From JBBDYG01 sp040901765 (GTDB lineage: Bacteria > Planctomycetota > Planctomycetia > Pirellulales > Lacipirellulaceae), in NCBI GenBank assembly GCA_040901765.1, contig JBBDYG010000097.1, positions 19,987 to 83,986 of the forward strand: DNA of 64,000 bases, given 5' to 3'. The notes under the pieces are model-generated. The model ran no database searches. It was not told the origin of the DNA and saw nothing but the letters and a program-made list of their open reading frames with translations. Positions 25,950 to 35,373 of the stretch are shown piece after piece (within the stretch, counting starts at the first letter, position 1; every line of letters starts with the position of its first letter). A program made the position numbers and the translations under genes.

Positions 25950-27542
25950 CTACGAAGCCTTTGCAGTTATCACCACCTGCTTGCGGAATACCTTCTCGAA
26001 CAGGTCCACCTTCCGCCGAGCCGCCCAGATATCGACCGCGGCGTCGCCTTTTGCGGAGACGGCGATATCGACCCGGCCGTTAACCACGCGGCACTCAATT
26101 TCACTTACCTGTTGCTGATGGGTGCGATCGAGCGCGAAGGCCAGTCGTAGAATTGCCGCGAGCCTCGCGGCGCGCTCTTGGTCTTTCGGATCAAGATCAG
26201 CGAAACCTTCATGTTTTTGTTTCGGCGGAGAGCCGCGGTGGTAACGGGCCACATTGGCCAATAGCTTCAGCTCGCGACGCTCGAAACCCGCCAACTCGCT
26301 ATTGAGAATCAAGTGGTAACTGTGTTTGTGATGTTGCTTGAAATTGATGAGGTACCCCACGTTCGCCAAGATTGCCGCCTGCTCGATCACCTCGCGATCT
26401 TCGGCGGCGATTCCCAGCGGCTCGGCCAATTGATCGAGCAGCCGGCTCGCGATACGTGCCACCTGCCGCGCATGGCGCAAATCGGTACCGCAGGCCTTGG
26501 CGAACTGCTCGACCGCCGACCGCCGATCATCGGTGGAGACCGATCGACCCGACGGCTGTTTGATCATCGTGAGCAACATCCCGTCGCGCACTCCGCGGGT
26601 GTGAACCTGCACCACGTTCACGTGCAGGTGCCGCATCACGCGCTCGATCACCAACACGCCGGCCACGATGATGTCGGCCCGCTGCGGATTGAGGCCCGTC
26701 ACCTTGCGGCGGCGCTCGAGCGACATTTGCGCAAGATCGAGCATCAGATGATGTACCTCGGCAAGCTGCACGCGGTAGCCCCACATCGGCTGGCCCTCTT
26801 GGCCATCGCGAGCCATGATCATTGCGGCCATGGCCATGAACGTGCCGCCGGTGCCATACAACATGCTCGGCACGAATGGCACCTTGCGGGCGTGTTTCTT
26901 TAATTGCCGATCAATGAATCGCTCCGCCTCGGCAAGCTGTCGCTCGGAAACCTTATCCGCCAAGCCGCATTCCTCGGTCACTCGCACCGCGCCAAGCCGG
27001 GTGGCGTAGACCTCGTCGATCATGCCGGAAGAAGCCAGCACGATTTCTGTGCTGCCGCCGCCAATGTCTGCCACGGCAATCTGGCGGCCCGCCACGTCGA
27101 ACGCCCGCGCGACGCTCAAATAGGCCAGCCGGGCTTCCTCGCCCGACGTAATGACTTCCACTTTCAGGCCCAATTCCTGCTGCACTCGAGCGCAGAATTG
27201 CGTGCCATTGGAAGCGTCGCGAACGGCGCTGGTGGCGATGGCCCGCACTTGTTTGGTGCCATAGCCCTCAGTGATTGACATAAAGTGTCGAAGTGCGACG
27301 AGCGTGGCCTCCTCGGCCTCGGGAGCCAGCCGACCCGTTTCGATCAGCGCGGCGGCCAAGCGTGTGTTCTCACGTTCTTCGTCAAGCACTCGGTAGCCAC
27401 CCGACGGCAATACTTGCGCGACGACCAACCGCACGCTATTGGAACCAATATCGATCGCCGCGATGCGGTCCTTGGCCGCAGCCATTGGCCCGGAAGAGGC
27501 TGGCGGCTCTGCCACGGACTTGCCTCGCGTTTGTGCTGCCAT
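25950..27542 (-). CDS. ppx: Exopolyphosphatase / guanosine pentaphosphatase
   Basis: A 530-residue Ppx/GppA phosphatase. It has the ASKHA phosphate-1 motif AAIDIGSNSVRLVV (about residues 28-41), the conserved SAVRDASNG and SGEEARLAYLSV (near 133-144), phosphate-2 VADIGGGSTEIV (near 158-169) and YGTGGTF (near 236). The C-terminal half (about 330-500) is an HD-type helical domain seen in long Ppx enzymes. It breaks down polyphosphate or pppGpp, linking it to phosphate storage and stringent response. Residues 1-20 are polar and may be an over-long start; MAAAKDRIAAIDIG is an alternative. Divergent from the ThDP enzyme gene. Confidence 0.93.
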   Translation of the reverse strand: MAAQTRGKSVAEPPASSGPMAAAKDRIAAIDIGSNSVRLVVAQVLPSGGYRVLDEERENTRLAAALIETGRLAPEAEEATLVALRHFMSITEGYGTKQVRAIATSAVRDASNGTQFCARVQQELGLKVEVITSGEEARLAYLSVARAFDVAGRQIAVADIGGGSTEIVLASSGMIDEVYATRLGAVRVTEECGLADKVSERQLAEAERFIDRQLKKHARKVPFVPSMLYGTGGTFMAMAAMIMARDGQEGQPMWGYRVQLAEVHHLMLDLAQMSLERRRKVTGLNPQRADIIVAGVLVIERVMRHLHVNVVQVHTRGVRDGMLLTMIKQPSGRSVSTDDRRSAVEQFAKACGTDLRHARQVARIASRLLDQLAEPLGIAAEDREVIEQAAILANVGYLINFKQHHKHSYHLILNSELAGFERRELKLLANVARYHRGSPPKQKHEGFADLDPKDQERAARLAAILRLAFALDRTHQQQVSEIECRVVNGRVDIAVSAKGDAAVDIWAARRKVDLFEKVFRKQVVITAKAS

Positions 27543-27796
27543 TCGCGTCTCCTTACGCAGTGTGCGCTAACTTCGCGTACGAATCTCCATCTCGAGCCGA
27601 CCGCTTCCCGCGCCGCCCCACATATCATTGACATAAACGCGATACCTGTAAAGTCTCCGGCCACAATTCCTTTCCCGCGACAATCGGTATAATGGGCGGC
27701 ACCGTGGGTGGCACGCCCTGAGTCCGCGAAGTTGTGCGCGGGTCTCCCGCCCCGCACGAGTGGCCGACCGTAGGTCTCCTACAACGGAGCAAACTA

Positions 27797-29473
27797 ATGA
27801 CCCCCTCCGCATCCTCTCGCCGCGAACAGAATCCGTCGATTGGCGAGTACCTAATTGGGCGGCTGCAAGATTACGGCATCGCCGACGTCTTCGGCATACC
27901 GGGCGACTACATCCTCGCGCTCTACACGATGCTCGAGCAAAGTCCGCTGAACATCGTCGGCTGCACGCGGGAGGACTGCGCCGGCTTTGCCGCCGATGCC
28001 TATGCTCGCGTTCACGGCATGGGAGCGTTGTGCGTCACCTACTGCGTGGGCGGCCTGAGCGTCTGCAACTCGATCGCCGGCGCGTACGCCGAAAAATCTC
28101 CCGTGGTGCTGATCACCGGCTCTCCCGGCTTGCGAGAACGCACCCACAAGCCGCTGTTGCATCACATGGTTCGCAACTTTCGGACGCAGTACGACGTGTT
28201 CGAGAAGCTGTGCGTTGCCGGGACGGAACTGAACGATCCCCTCACGGCGTTTCGCGAGATCGACCGCGTGCTGGCCGCCTGCAAACGCCACAGTCGGCCG
28301 GTCTATATCGACATCCCGCGCGACATGGTTCACGTCCGACCCGAAACGATGCCCTCCTACGAGCAGACGCTCATGCGGAGCGACACCCGGGCGCTGGCGG
28401 AAGCTGTCGAGGAAGCGGCCAAGCGGATTGAATCGGCTCGCCAGCCGGTGATCCTACTGGGCGTCGAGCTTCACCGCTTTGGCCTGCAAGCCGACGCGCT
28501 GAAGCTAGCCGAAGCGTCTGGCATTCCCATGGCCGCCACGATGCTCGGCAAGGGCGTGGTGGCGGAAACGCACCCGCTCTACATGGGCCTCTACATCGGC
28601 GCCATGAGTCGCGACGAGATTACACGTTACGTCGAAGCGAGCGACTGCGTCCTGATGCTCGGCACGTTCATGACCGACATCAACCTGGGCGTTTACACCG
28701 CTGAGCTTGACGCGGCCGATTGCATCTACGCCACCAGCGAAGAGCTGCGCATCGGCCACCACCACTACCACGACGTGCTGCTGGAGGATTTTCTGCGGAC
28801 ACTCGCCCGCCGCGCGCCGCAACCCAAGACGCCGCCACCCCCGGCGCCGACCGATTGGCGCAAGGAAGCATTTGTTCTCGATCCCGAGGCGCCGCTCAAA
28901 ATCAAACGGCTCATTGATCGGCTCGACGAGCAACTCACGGGCAACACGATTGTCATCGCCGACGTGGGCGATGCACTCTTCGCAACCGCGGAACTGACCA
29001 CCCGTGGCCAGACCGACTTCCTTAGCCCAGCCTACTACACGTCGATGGGCTTTGCCGTGCCGGCCGCGCTGGGCGCGAGCACCGCGCGCCCCGACGCCCG
29101 TGTCGTGGCGATCGTCGGCGACGGTGCGTTCCAAATGACCGGCATGGAACTATCGAGCATCGTCCGCGCGAAGTCGCCCGTCATCGTGATCGTGCTGGAT
29201 AACGCCGGCTATGGCACCGAGCGACTGCTTCACCCCGGCGAGTGGAAGTTCAACGAAGTCCAACCGTGGCAGTATCAAAACCTACCCCAAGTCCTCGGGG
29301 GCGGCACCGGCTACGAAGCCTTCACGGAAGGCGAATTCGATCTCGCCCTGATCGAAGCCTGGCAGGACACCACCGGCCCCAGCATCATCCACGCCCACCT
29401 CGACCGCAACGACGCCAGCGAAGCCCTCAAGCGATTGGCCGCGAAGATGAGTGCGACCGTGGTGCAGCGGTAG
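27797..29473 (+). CDS. ThDP-dependent 2-keto acid decarboxylase (pyruvate/indolepyruvate decarboxylase-like)
   Basis: A 558-residue enzyme with the three-domain ThDP fold. The catalytic Glu lies in CTREDCAGFAADAYARVHG (near 53-71). KPLLHHMV (near 118-125) carries the His-His pair that marks pyruvate, indolepyruvate and phenylpyruvate decarboxylases and is absent from acetolactate synthases. The ThDP/Mg motif is GDGAFQMTGMELSS...DNAGYG (about 440-475). ATG 27797 has GGAG eight bases upstream. It should release CO2 from a 2-keto acid to give an aldehyde; the exact substrate is open. No partner gene is adjacent. Confidence 0.9.
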   Translation: MTPSASSRREQNPSIGEYLIGRLQDYGIADVFGIPGDYILALYTMLEQSPLNIVGCTREDCAGFAADAYARVHGMGALCVTYCVGGLSVCNSIAGAYAEKSPVVLITGSPGLRERTHKPLLHHMVRNFRTQYDVFEKLCVAGTELNDPLTAFREIDRVLAACKRHSRPVYIDIPRDMVHVRPETMPSYEQTLMRSDTRALAEAVEEAAKRIESARQPVILLGVELHRFGLQADALKLAEASGIPMAATMLGKGVVAETHPLYMGLYIGAMSRDEITRYVEASDCVLMLGTFMTDINLGVYTAELDAADCIYATSEELRIGHHHYHDVLLEDFLRTLARRAPQPKTPPPPAPTDWRKEAFVLDPEAPLKIKRLIDRLDEQLTGNTIVIADVGDALFATAELTTRGQTDFLSPAYYTSMGFAVPAALGASTARPDARVVAIVGDGAFQMTGMELSSIVRAKSPVIVIVLDNAGYGTERLLHPGEWKFNEVQPWQYQNLPQVLGGGTGYEAFTEGEFDLALIEAWQDTTGPSIIHAHLDRNDASEALKRLAAKMSATVVQR

Positions 29474-29854
29474 ACGAGGGATTAACGCTGTCAAGCACGC
29501 ACCACACAAGGAAGGCCAGAATCTTGAACAGAAGTCCGCAATGATCACAGCGCGGCCGTAAGGCCGCAACCAAAGGATTTAACAGGAGGAAACAGAGAAA
29601 ACAGAGAAAACAGAGAAAGAAGACAAAAGAAGATAGCCATACGTTTCTCTGTTCTCTCTGTTTCCTCCTGTTCAAATCTCTTGTTCGGAAAACGAGCTTT
29701 TACGGATTTGCAATGCAAAGGAAGAGAAGAAGATTTAGGAAACTAATTCTTGGTTTTCTTTGCGCCCTTTGCGACCTTCTGTTCGATCCGACTCCACTTG
29801 GCCTTCGTTGTCGTGATTTGAAGTTCGCCGCGCTGGCAAGGAGCATCGCCCGGC
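29474..29854. other. Intergenic region with MITE-like repeat and remnants
   Basis: Contains the 29-bp inverted repeat at 29581-29672 and, at about 29705-29800, purine-rich then TTTGCGCCCTTTGCGACC sequence of the type often found flanking GxxExxY and S23-like cassettes. No intact gene is present. Confidence 0.5.
29581..29672. repeat. Empty inverted-repeat element (28/29 bp arms)
   Basis: Arms 29581-29609 and 29644-29672 are complementary at 28 of 29 positions; they are made of AACAGGAGGAAACAGAG-type sequence with short internal iterations. The loop is only 34 nt and has no gene. It resembles a cassette end-pair without cargo. Confidence 0.75.
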
Positions 29855-30295
29855 TCAATCGTCCATCGCCGGCTCCTGTCCGCGAATCTTCTCCATTGTG
29901 ACGCAGGTGCCGCGGTCGCTGTAGCAGACGTCACTCATGTAGGCGCGGATCAGCATCAGGCCGCGGCCGCCGGGGACATCGAGCCGATCCTCGCAGGTGC
30001 AATCGGGCACGCACTCCGGCACAAACCCCGGCCCTTCGTCTTGCACCATGAGCCAAAACCGCTCGGGGCTGAGCCGGTAGTGGACCTTCACGACTTTTGC
30101 CTCATCGAACTTGTTGCCGTGACGGATGGCGTTAGTGAGCGATTCCTCGAGCGCCATGTGGATGCCAAACCGGTCGCGGAATTCCCAACCTAGCTCCTCG
30201 AGCTTGGCGAGAATCTCTTCGATGAGCGGAACATGAGCGCCTTGCCGGCTCGGCAACGTCTGCTCGATGTTCTGCGACCAACGATGCGAAGTCAT
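29855..30295 (-). CDS. RsbW-like anti-sigma factor kinase (HATPase_c_2)
   Basis: A 146-residue GHKL ATPase of the serine-kinase anti-sigma type. The N box is ALEESLTNAIRHGNKFD (about 48-64), the G1 box DEGPGFVP (near 90-97) and the G2 region PGGRGLMLIRAYMSDV (about 110-125). Such proteins bind a sigma factor or phosphorylate a STAS partner to control it. The STAS partner gene starts upstream on the same strand with a 61-bp gap. ATG 30295 is chosen; five codons upstream an alternative exists. No sigma factor or PP2C phosphatase gene is adjacent. Confidence 0.88.
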   Translation of the reverse strand: MTSHRWSQNIEQTLPSRQGAHVPLIEEILAKLEELGWEFRDRFGIHMALEESLTNAIRHGNKFDEAKVVKVHYRLSPERFWLMVQDEGPGFVPECVPDCTCEDRLDVPGGRGLMLIRAYMSDVCYSDRGTCVTMEKIRGQEPAMDD

Positions 30296-30356
30296 GGCAA
30301 CCAGAACCAATGAACCGCGAGGCGGAGGCGGGCGACAAGCGTTGAATTTCCGCGCG

Positions 30357-30710
30357 TTACAAAACTGCCAGCGCGTCCGCTTCGTCGTCCTTTATCTTGA
30401 ACAGCTTCGTGAGCTTCGTAATCGCGAAGACTTCGTAAATCTCTGGCCGAATGTTCGTGAGGATCAACTCCGCGCCGTGCTGCGACACCTTTTTCTCGAA
30501 GCTGATCAGCTTGCCGAGTGCGGCGCTGGAGAGAAACTCCACGTGCGCGAAGTTCAGCACGATCTTCTTGCGGTCCTCGCGGTCCACTAGATCGTACAAC
30601 TCCTGACCCAGCTCTTGAATTTCCTCTTCGTCGATGATCTTCGAGTCGGCGAAGGTGACGACCGTCACCGGACCCGATTCGCTCAATTTGGTGCGACGGC
30701 GAACGCTCAT
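30357..30710 (-). CDS. STAS-domain anti-sigma factor antagonist (RsbV-like)
   Basis: A 117-residue protein with one STAS domain. The phosphorylation site loop is VEFLSSAALGKLI (about residues 57-69), with Ser in the expected position. VTVVTFADSKIIDEEEI forms the first strand and helix; KLTKLFKIKDDEADAL closes the fold. In partner switching the unphosphorylated form frees a sigma factor or effector from the RsbW-like kinase, which is encoded just downstream. The N-terminal MSVRRRTKL is basic. Confidence 0.9.
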   Translation of the reverse strand: MSVRRRTKLSESGPVTVVTFADSKIIDEEEIQELGQELYDLVDREDRKKIVLNFAHVEFLSSAALGKLISFEKKVSQHGAELILTNIRPEIYEVFAITKLTKLFKIKDDEADALAVL

Positions 30711-30902
30711 GGGCTATGAATCCTGCATCGCGAGACAGAAAAAAGCGACCGACCTGGTCACGTCTCGATGATACTCACAGCCCCCGCGCGTGGCAAGGCA
30801 ACGGCTAGCGGTGGGTGCCGAACGCTGTGTGGTGGTTAAAATGATATCGACGCGAATTTTGCAGCCAAAATCCACCAACCACTAATGCCTAACGACCAAC
30901 GA

Positions 30903-31184
30903 CTACCCGCCCGGCTTTGGCATCGCCAAGCTATGCAGCACCAGCACGGAACCCACCGAGATCATGCACCAGCCGAGCCACTCGGGTGGTTCGAGCACCT
31001 TGCGGGCGCCGGTCCCCTGGGCGACGAGCGAAAGCGTCTGCCCTTCGGCGGGTTTGTGAAACTTCTCGGCCAGGAATTGCGTCGCTTCTTCGTTCAGAAT
31101 GTACGCGGTCACAACCCGAAGCTGTAGCCCCAGCGCCAACACGACCAGGCCGATAAAGAAGTACTGGTTGCGGTTCAGTTCCAT
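30903..31184 (-). CDS. Small membrane protein, unknown function
   Basis: A 93-residue protein with two hydrophobic segments: YFFIGLVVLALGLQLRVVTA (about 8-27) and WLGWCMISVGSVLVLHSLAM (about 69-88). The loop between contains EEATQFLAEKF and is probably periplasmic. I do not recognise a family. The good charge pattern and full-length open frame with ATG support it as real. It is separated by about 190 bp from the STAS gene on the same strand. Confidence 0.6.
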   Translation of the reverse strand: MELNRNQYFFIGLVVLALGLQLRVVTAYILNEEATQFLAEKFHKPAEGQTLSLVAQGTGARKVLEPPEWLGWCMISVGSVLVLHSLAMPKPGG

Positions 31185-31500
31185 CGAGCCAGTCCTTAGC
31201 GACCAGTCCTTGGTGATGGGGCACGCGGTGCGTGGCGACTCCTAACGTCTCTATCGTGGCGATTATCGGGCCGGCTCGACCCTCAAGCACAAAGTGCCGT
31301 ATTCACCAGCCGCAACTTTCGCAGCGCTCGTGCCGAGCGTACCCACCGTAACGGTTCTGCGCTTTCCTGGGTTGCACTAGGCGAGTCCGTCCGCCTGTTC
31401 CCTGTTCGCTGGAGACGGTACAACAGTTTCAATCGGCACAGCGTCTCACGGCACGCCCAGCTTTCCAGCCTGCTCAGTCCCCGCCCTCGGTTCGTCCTCG
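31185..31500. other. Intergenic region before the LplT-Aas gene
   Basis: I see no gene or strong structure here. Divergent promoters for the small membrane protein and the LplT-Aas fusion are expected. Confidence 0.4.
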
Positions 31501-34500
31501 ATGCATTCCCCCCCTCCGAGTCCGGAATCAGCCTCTCTCGAAGGGGAGGAGGGAAGCCCTCGAAGCGAGGTCGATCCGTCATCGGGACTGCTGTCGCTCC
31601 CATTCCTGGGGTTGCTTCTCACGCAGTTTCTCGGCGCGACCAACGACAATACTCTCCGCTGGTTGGTGATCGGCATCGGCAAGCAGTACGTCGACACCAA
31701 GCATCACAGTCTGATGCTCTCGGCGGGCATGGCGTGCTTCGTATTGCCTTATCTGCTGCTGGCTGCGCCGTCCGGCTATTTGGCCGACCGCTTCAGCAAG
31801 CGAATTGTGATCGTCAACTGCAAGATCGCGGAGATCGTCATCATGATGGTGGCGGTTCTCGCGATCATTTGGGGGAATATTCCATTCCTGTTCTTTATCG
31901 TGGCCGCCATTGGTGGCCAGAGCGCCCTGTTCGGCCCCGCAAAGTTCGGCAGCATTCCCGAACTGTTGCCGGCAAGTCGCATCTCATCCGCCAACGGTTT
32001 AATGGGGCTGATCACCGTGATTTCCACGGTAGCTGGGGCCGCCATCGGAAATCTGCTCGCCTTGCCGAGCGTTACGGGCGAAAAAGGGCAAGACGGCTGG
32101 TGGATCATCGCCCTGGTGCTCGTGGGAATCGGCGTGATCGGCTGGATCACGAGCCTCTGGATTCGACGAATACCCGCGGCCAACCCGAGCCGTGTGTTCG
32201 ATTGGAATTTCCCACTCCAAACTTGGCGCGACCTCCGCACGCTCGCTCGTGAAGCCGCGATGCTCCGAGTGGCGCTGGGCATCATGTTCTTTTGGTCGCT
32301 GGGCACGCTTGCACACTTGAACATCGATCAGTTCGCGGCCGAAGGCGATGCGAAACTTCAGACGCAGGTCACCCCGCTACTGGGGGCACTGGTCGTCGGC
32401 GTCGGTCTCGGCAGCGTACTGGCCGGTGTGTGGTCGGGCGGCAAGGTCGAGTTGGGCATTCTCCCGCTTGGTGCAGGCGGGCTGGCGCTCTTCTCGTTTC
32501 TGTTGTTTACCGTCGAAGGCGACCTGGTCGATCCCGCGGGCAAGTTCACCGGCAGCTACGGGGTGGCGACATTTTTTCTGCTGATGCTCGGCATCAGCTC
32601 GGGGTTGTTCGACGTGCCGCTGGCCGCGTTCATGCAGCATCGCAGCCCGCCGGAACACCGCGGGGCGATCCTCGCCGCCGGCAACTTCCTGACCTTCGGC
32701 GGTATGTTCGCAATGTCGCTCGTCTATGCTGGGCTGCGCACGACCGCCTTCACGGTGGAGCCGTTGTTCGAAGCTCGCAGCGTGTTCTTACTGTGTGGTC
32801 TCGCCACGGTTCCCGTTTTCATTTACATCGTCGTGCTCATTCCCCAAGCGTCGATCAAGTTCCTCGGCTGGCTCGGCGCGCACACCACCTATCGCATCTA
32901 CCTACACGATCGCGACAATCTCCCCGAGCATGACTCGGCCCTGCTCGTGGCCAACCACGTCACCTGGATCGACGGCCTGTTCCTGGTTTGCACCTCGGCG
33001 CGCCCGATGCGGCTGATGATCGGCGCCGATCTGCTTACCTCCCCGTGGAAGCGCGGCCTTGCACGCATCATGGGCGCCATCCCGGTCGGCACGCAGCCGC
33101 GGCTCGCCCGCCGCGCGATTCGCCAAGCCCGTAAGGCCCTCAAACGCGGGGAACTGGTCTGCATCTTTCCCGAAGGACGCATCACCCGTTCTGGACAGTT
33201 GCAGTCGTTCACGCGCGGACTCGTGCCGATCCTTCGCGGGACCAACGCCCCGGTCGTTCCGGTCTATCTCGATGAGCTATGGGGCAGTATCTTTAGCTAC
33301 CGTGGCGGTAAACTTCTCTGGCGGTGGTCGAGCCAATGGCCCCACCGCGTTTCGATTTGGTTTGGAAAGCCGATGGCCGAACCCCAAAACGCGCACGACG
33401 TGCGGCAAGCAGTACAGCAACTCGGCGTCCGCGCCGCGCTCGATCGCAAAACACGCACGCTCCCCGTTTCGCGGGCGATGATCCGCAGTTGCCGACGGGC
33501 CAAATGGCGGTGGAAGGTCAATGACTCGACCGGCAACAAACTCACCGGCGGGCAGCTTCTTATGCGAAGCCTGATCCTCCGTCGGTTGCTAATGCGCGAA
33601 GTGTTCACGCCCGATGAGCAGTACATCGGCCTGCTGCTGCCGCCGACCACGGGCGCGGTCATAACGAACGCCGCCGTCACACTCGCGGGCCGCATCGCGG
33701 TCAATCTCAATTACACCGCTACTTCCGAAGTTCTCAACAAGTGCATCAAGAAGGCCGGCATCCGACACGTGCTCACCAGCCAGAAGGTGCTGGAGCGGTT
33801 TCCGCTCGAAATGGATGCCGAGGTGATCTGCCTCGAAGATTTGCGCGACAAAGTCAAGCGCGGCGATAAGCTTGTAGGGGCGCTCCAGGCCTATCTCACG
33901 CCCGCGTCGTGGCTCGACTCGATCCTCGGCCTGCGAAAAATCCAGGCCGACGATGTGCTCACCGTCATCTTCACCTCCGGCTCCACCGGCGATCCCAAAG
34001 GCGTGATGCTCACCTATCACAACGTTGCCACGAACATTCAGGCCATCGAACAAGTGGTGCAACTGAACGAATCGGACACGATCCTGGGTGCCCTGCCGTT
34101 CTTTCACTCGTTTGGTTACACCGTCACGCTCTGGACGCTGCTGTCGCTTGACATTCGCGCGGCTTATCACGTGAACCCACTCGATGCAAAAATCATCGGC
34201 AAGCTGGCCCGCGACAATGCCACGAACATCATCCTGAGCACGCCGACGTTCTTGCGTTCGTACCTTAAGCGGTGCGATAAGGACGACTTCGCATCGATGG
34301 AAGTCGTGGTGGCGGGCGCCGAGCAACTACCGGCCTCGCTCAGCGACGCCTTTGAGGCGAAGTTTGGCATCCGGCCGGTCGAAGGCTATGGCACCACCGA
34401 GCTTTCCCCGCTGGTGTCGGTCAACGTGCCCGCCAGCCGGGCACATGCCGATGAGCTTGGCGCGAGGGAAGGCTCCGTCGGCCGTCCGATCCCCGGTGTC

Positions 34501-35046
34501 GCCGCCAAGATTCTCGATCTCGAAACCGGCGCGGAGCTACCGGTCAATTCGCCGGGGATGCTGCTCATCTCCGGCCCCAATGTGATGAAAGGTTATCTCG
34601 GCGAGCCGGAAAAAACCGCCGACGTGATCCGCGACGGTTGGTACTCCACCGGCGATGTCGCCAAGCTCGACGCCGACGGTTTCATCCACATCACCGGCCG
34701 CGAGAGTCGCTTCTCCAAAATCGGCGGCGAAATGGTGCCCCACCTGTTGATTGAAGAATCGATCCGCGGTTTCCTTGGCGACGAGAACGACGAGGAAGCT
34801 TCCGTCATCGCGGTCGCCGCCGTGCCGGACGAACGCAAAGGCGAGCGCCTGGTGGTTCTCCACCAAAAGCTGCCGCGAACTCCCAATGAAATCTGCCGCG
34901 CGTTGTCCGACGCGGGCCTGCCCAACCTGTGGATCCCCTCGCCCGACAGCTTTGTGGAAGTCGAGGAAGTGCCCCACCTCAGCACGGGCAAGCTCGATCT
35001 GCGCGGCGTGAATGAAATGGCGCGAAAGCAGTTTTCTAATGCTTAG
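31501..35046 (+). CDS. aas: Fused lysophospholipid transporter / acyltransferase / acyl-ACP synthetase (LplT-PlsC-Aas)
   Basis: A 1181-residue three-part protein. Residues about 30-440 form an MFS transporter of LplT type (FLGATNDNTLRWL at the start). About 455-640 is a PlsC acyltransferase with NHVTWIDGL (H-x4-D, near 482) and FPEGRITRSG (near 560). About 690-1150 is an AMP-binding acyl-activating domain with FTSGSTGDPKGVML (near 823), YGTTE (near 964) and the YSTGDVAKLD motif (near 1050). In E. coli LplT and Aas are separate and recycle lysophospholipids by flipping and re-acylating them; here one polypeptide does both. The first 30 residues are Pro/Glu-rich and repeat-derived, so the true start is uncertain. 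Confidence 0.92.
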   Translation: MHSPPPSPESASLEGEEGSPRSEVDPSSGLLSLPFLGLLLTQFLGATNDNTLRWLVIGIGKQYVDTKHHSLMLSAGMACFVLPYLLLAAPSGYLADRFSKRIVIVNCKIAEIVIMMVAVLAIIWGNIPFLFFIVAAIGGQSALFGPAKFGSIPELLPASRISSANGLMGLITVISTVAGAAIGNLLALPSVTGEKGQDGWWIIALVLVGIGVIGWITSLWIRRIPAANPSRVFDWNFPLQTWRDLRTLAREAAMLRVALGIMFFWSLGTLAHLNIDQFAAEGDAKLQTQVTPLLGALVVGVGLGSVLAGVWSGGKVELGILPLGAGGLALFSFLLFTVEGDLVDPAGKFTGSYGVATFFLLMLGISSGLFDVPLAAFMQHRSPPEHRGAILAAGNFLTFGGMFAMSLVYAGLRTTAFTVEPLFEARSVFLLCGLATVPVFIYIVVLIPQASIKFLGWLGAHTTYRIYLHDRDNLPEHDSALLVANHVTWIDGLFLVCTSARPMRLMIGADLLTSPWKRGLARIMGAIPVGTQPRLARRAIRQARKALKRGELVCIFPEGRITRSGQLQSFTRGLVPILRGTNAPVVPVYLDELWGSIFSYRGGKLLWRWSSQWPHRVSIWFGKPMAEPQNAHDVRQAVQQLGVRAALDRKTRTLPVSRAMIRSCRRAKWRWKVNDSTGNKLTGGQLLMRSLILRRLLMREVFTPDEQYIGLLLPPTTGAVITNAAVTLAGRIAVNLNYTATSEVLNKCIKKAGIRHVLTSQKVLERFPLEMDAEVICLEDLRDKVKRGDKLVGALQAYLTPASWLDSILGLRKIQADDVLTVIFTSGSTGDPKGVMLTYHNVATNIQAIEQVVQLNESDTILGALPFFHSFGYTVTLWTLLSLDIRAAYHVNPLDAKIIGKLARDNATNIILSTPTFLRSYLKRCDKDDFASMEVVVAGAEQLPASLSDAFEAKFGIRPVEGYGTTELSPLVSVNVPASRAHADELGAREGSVGRPIPGVAAKILDLETGAELPVNSPGMLLISGPNVMKGYLGEPEKTADVIRDGWYSTGDVAKLDADGFIHITGRESRFSKIGGEMVPHLLIEESIRGFLGDENDEEASVIAVAAVPDERKGERLVVLHQKLPRTPNEICRALSDAGLPNLWIPSPDSFVEVEEVPHLSTGKLDLRGVNEMARKQFSNA

Positions 35047-35067
35047 CCGCGCTCGCTCGCGACGCGC
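35041..35067 (+). repeat. 27-bp dispersed repeat supplying the last codon and stop of the LplT-Aas gene
   Basis: It starts GCTTAG (Ala plus stop) and continues CCGCGCTCGCTCGCGACGCGC. It matches 12161-12135 on the other strand at 26 of 27 positions. Confidence 0.8.
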
Positions 35068-35373
35068 TTTCCGTGAGGGTTAGCCGCGACGCCCTCCACG
35101 GCGGGCAGGCTTCGTCTTCGGAGCGGATCGCGTATTCGTCGCGGGCACTAGTACATTTGAGACAGCGCGTCATCTAAATGATGGCGCATTACCTGTGGGC
35201 GAACTCTCGACAACGCCCCCGAAGATGTTGTAAAGCATTCTGGCGCTTGCACTTATCGATAATCTTCCCCAATCCGGCACGCTTCGTGCTTTCATAGCCA
35301 CCAGAGCAGGCAAGACCGCTCAATCTCGACGCGGCTCTCGCCAACAACGACTTACTTGCAGAGGGACTGGATC
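35068..35373. other. Intergenic region before the His/Tyr-rich exported protein
   Basis: About 300 bp without a gene. A small palindrome GCGTCATCTAAATGATGGC lies near 35167-35185. No clear promoter consensus seen. Confidence 0.4.

Noticed and set aside
27690..27796. Riboswitch in the leader of the ThDP decarboxylase gene
   Set aside because: Small palindromes such as CGGGTCTCCCG are present, but no known riboswitch core (for example THI-box) can be recognised.
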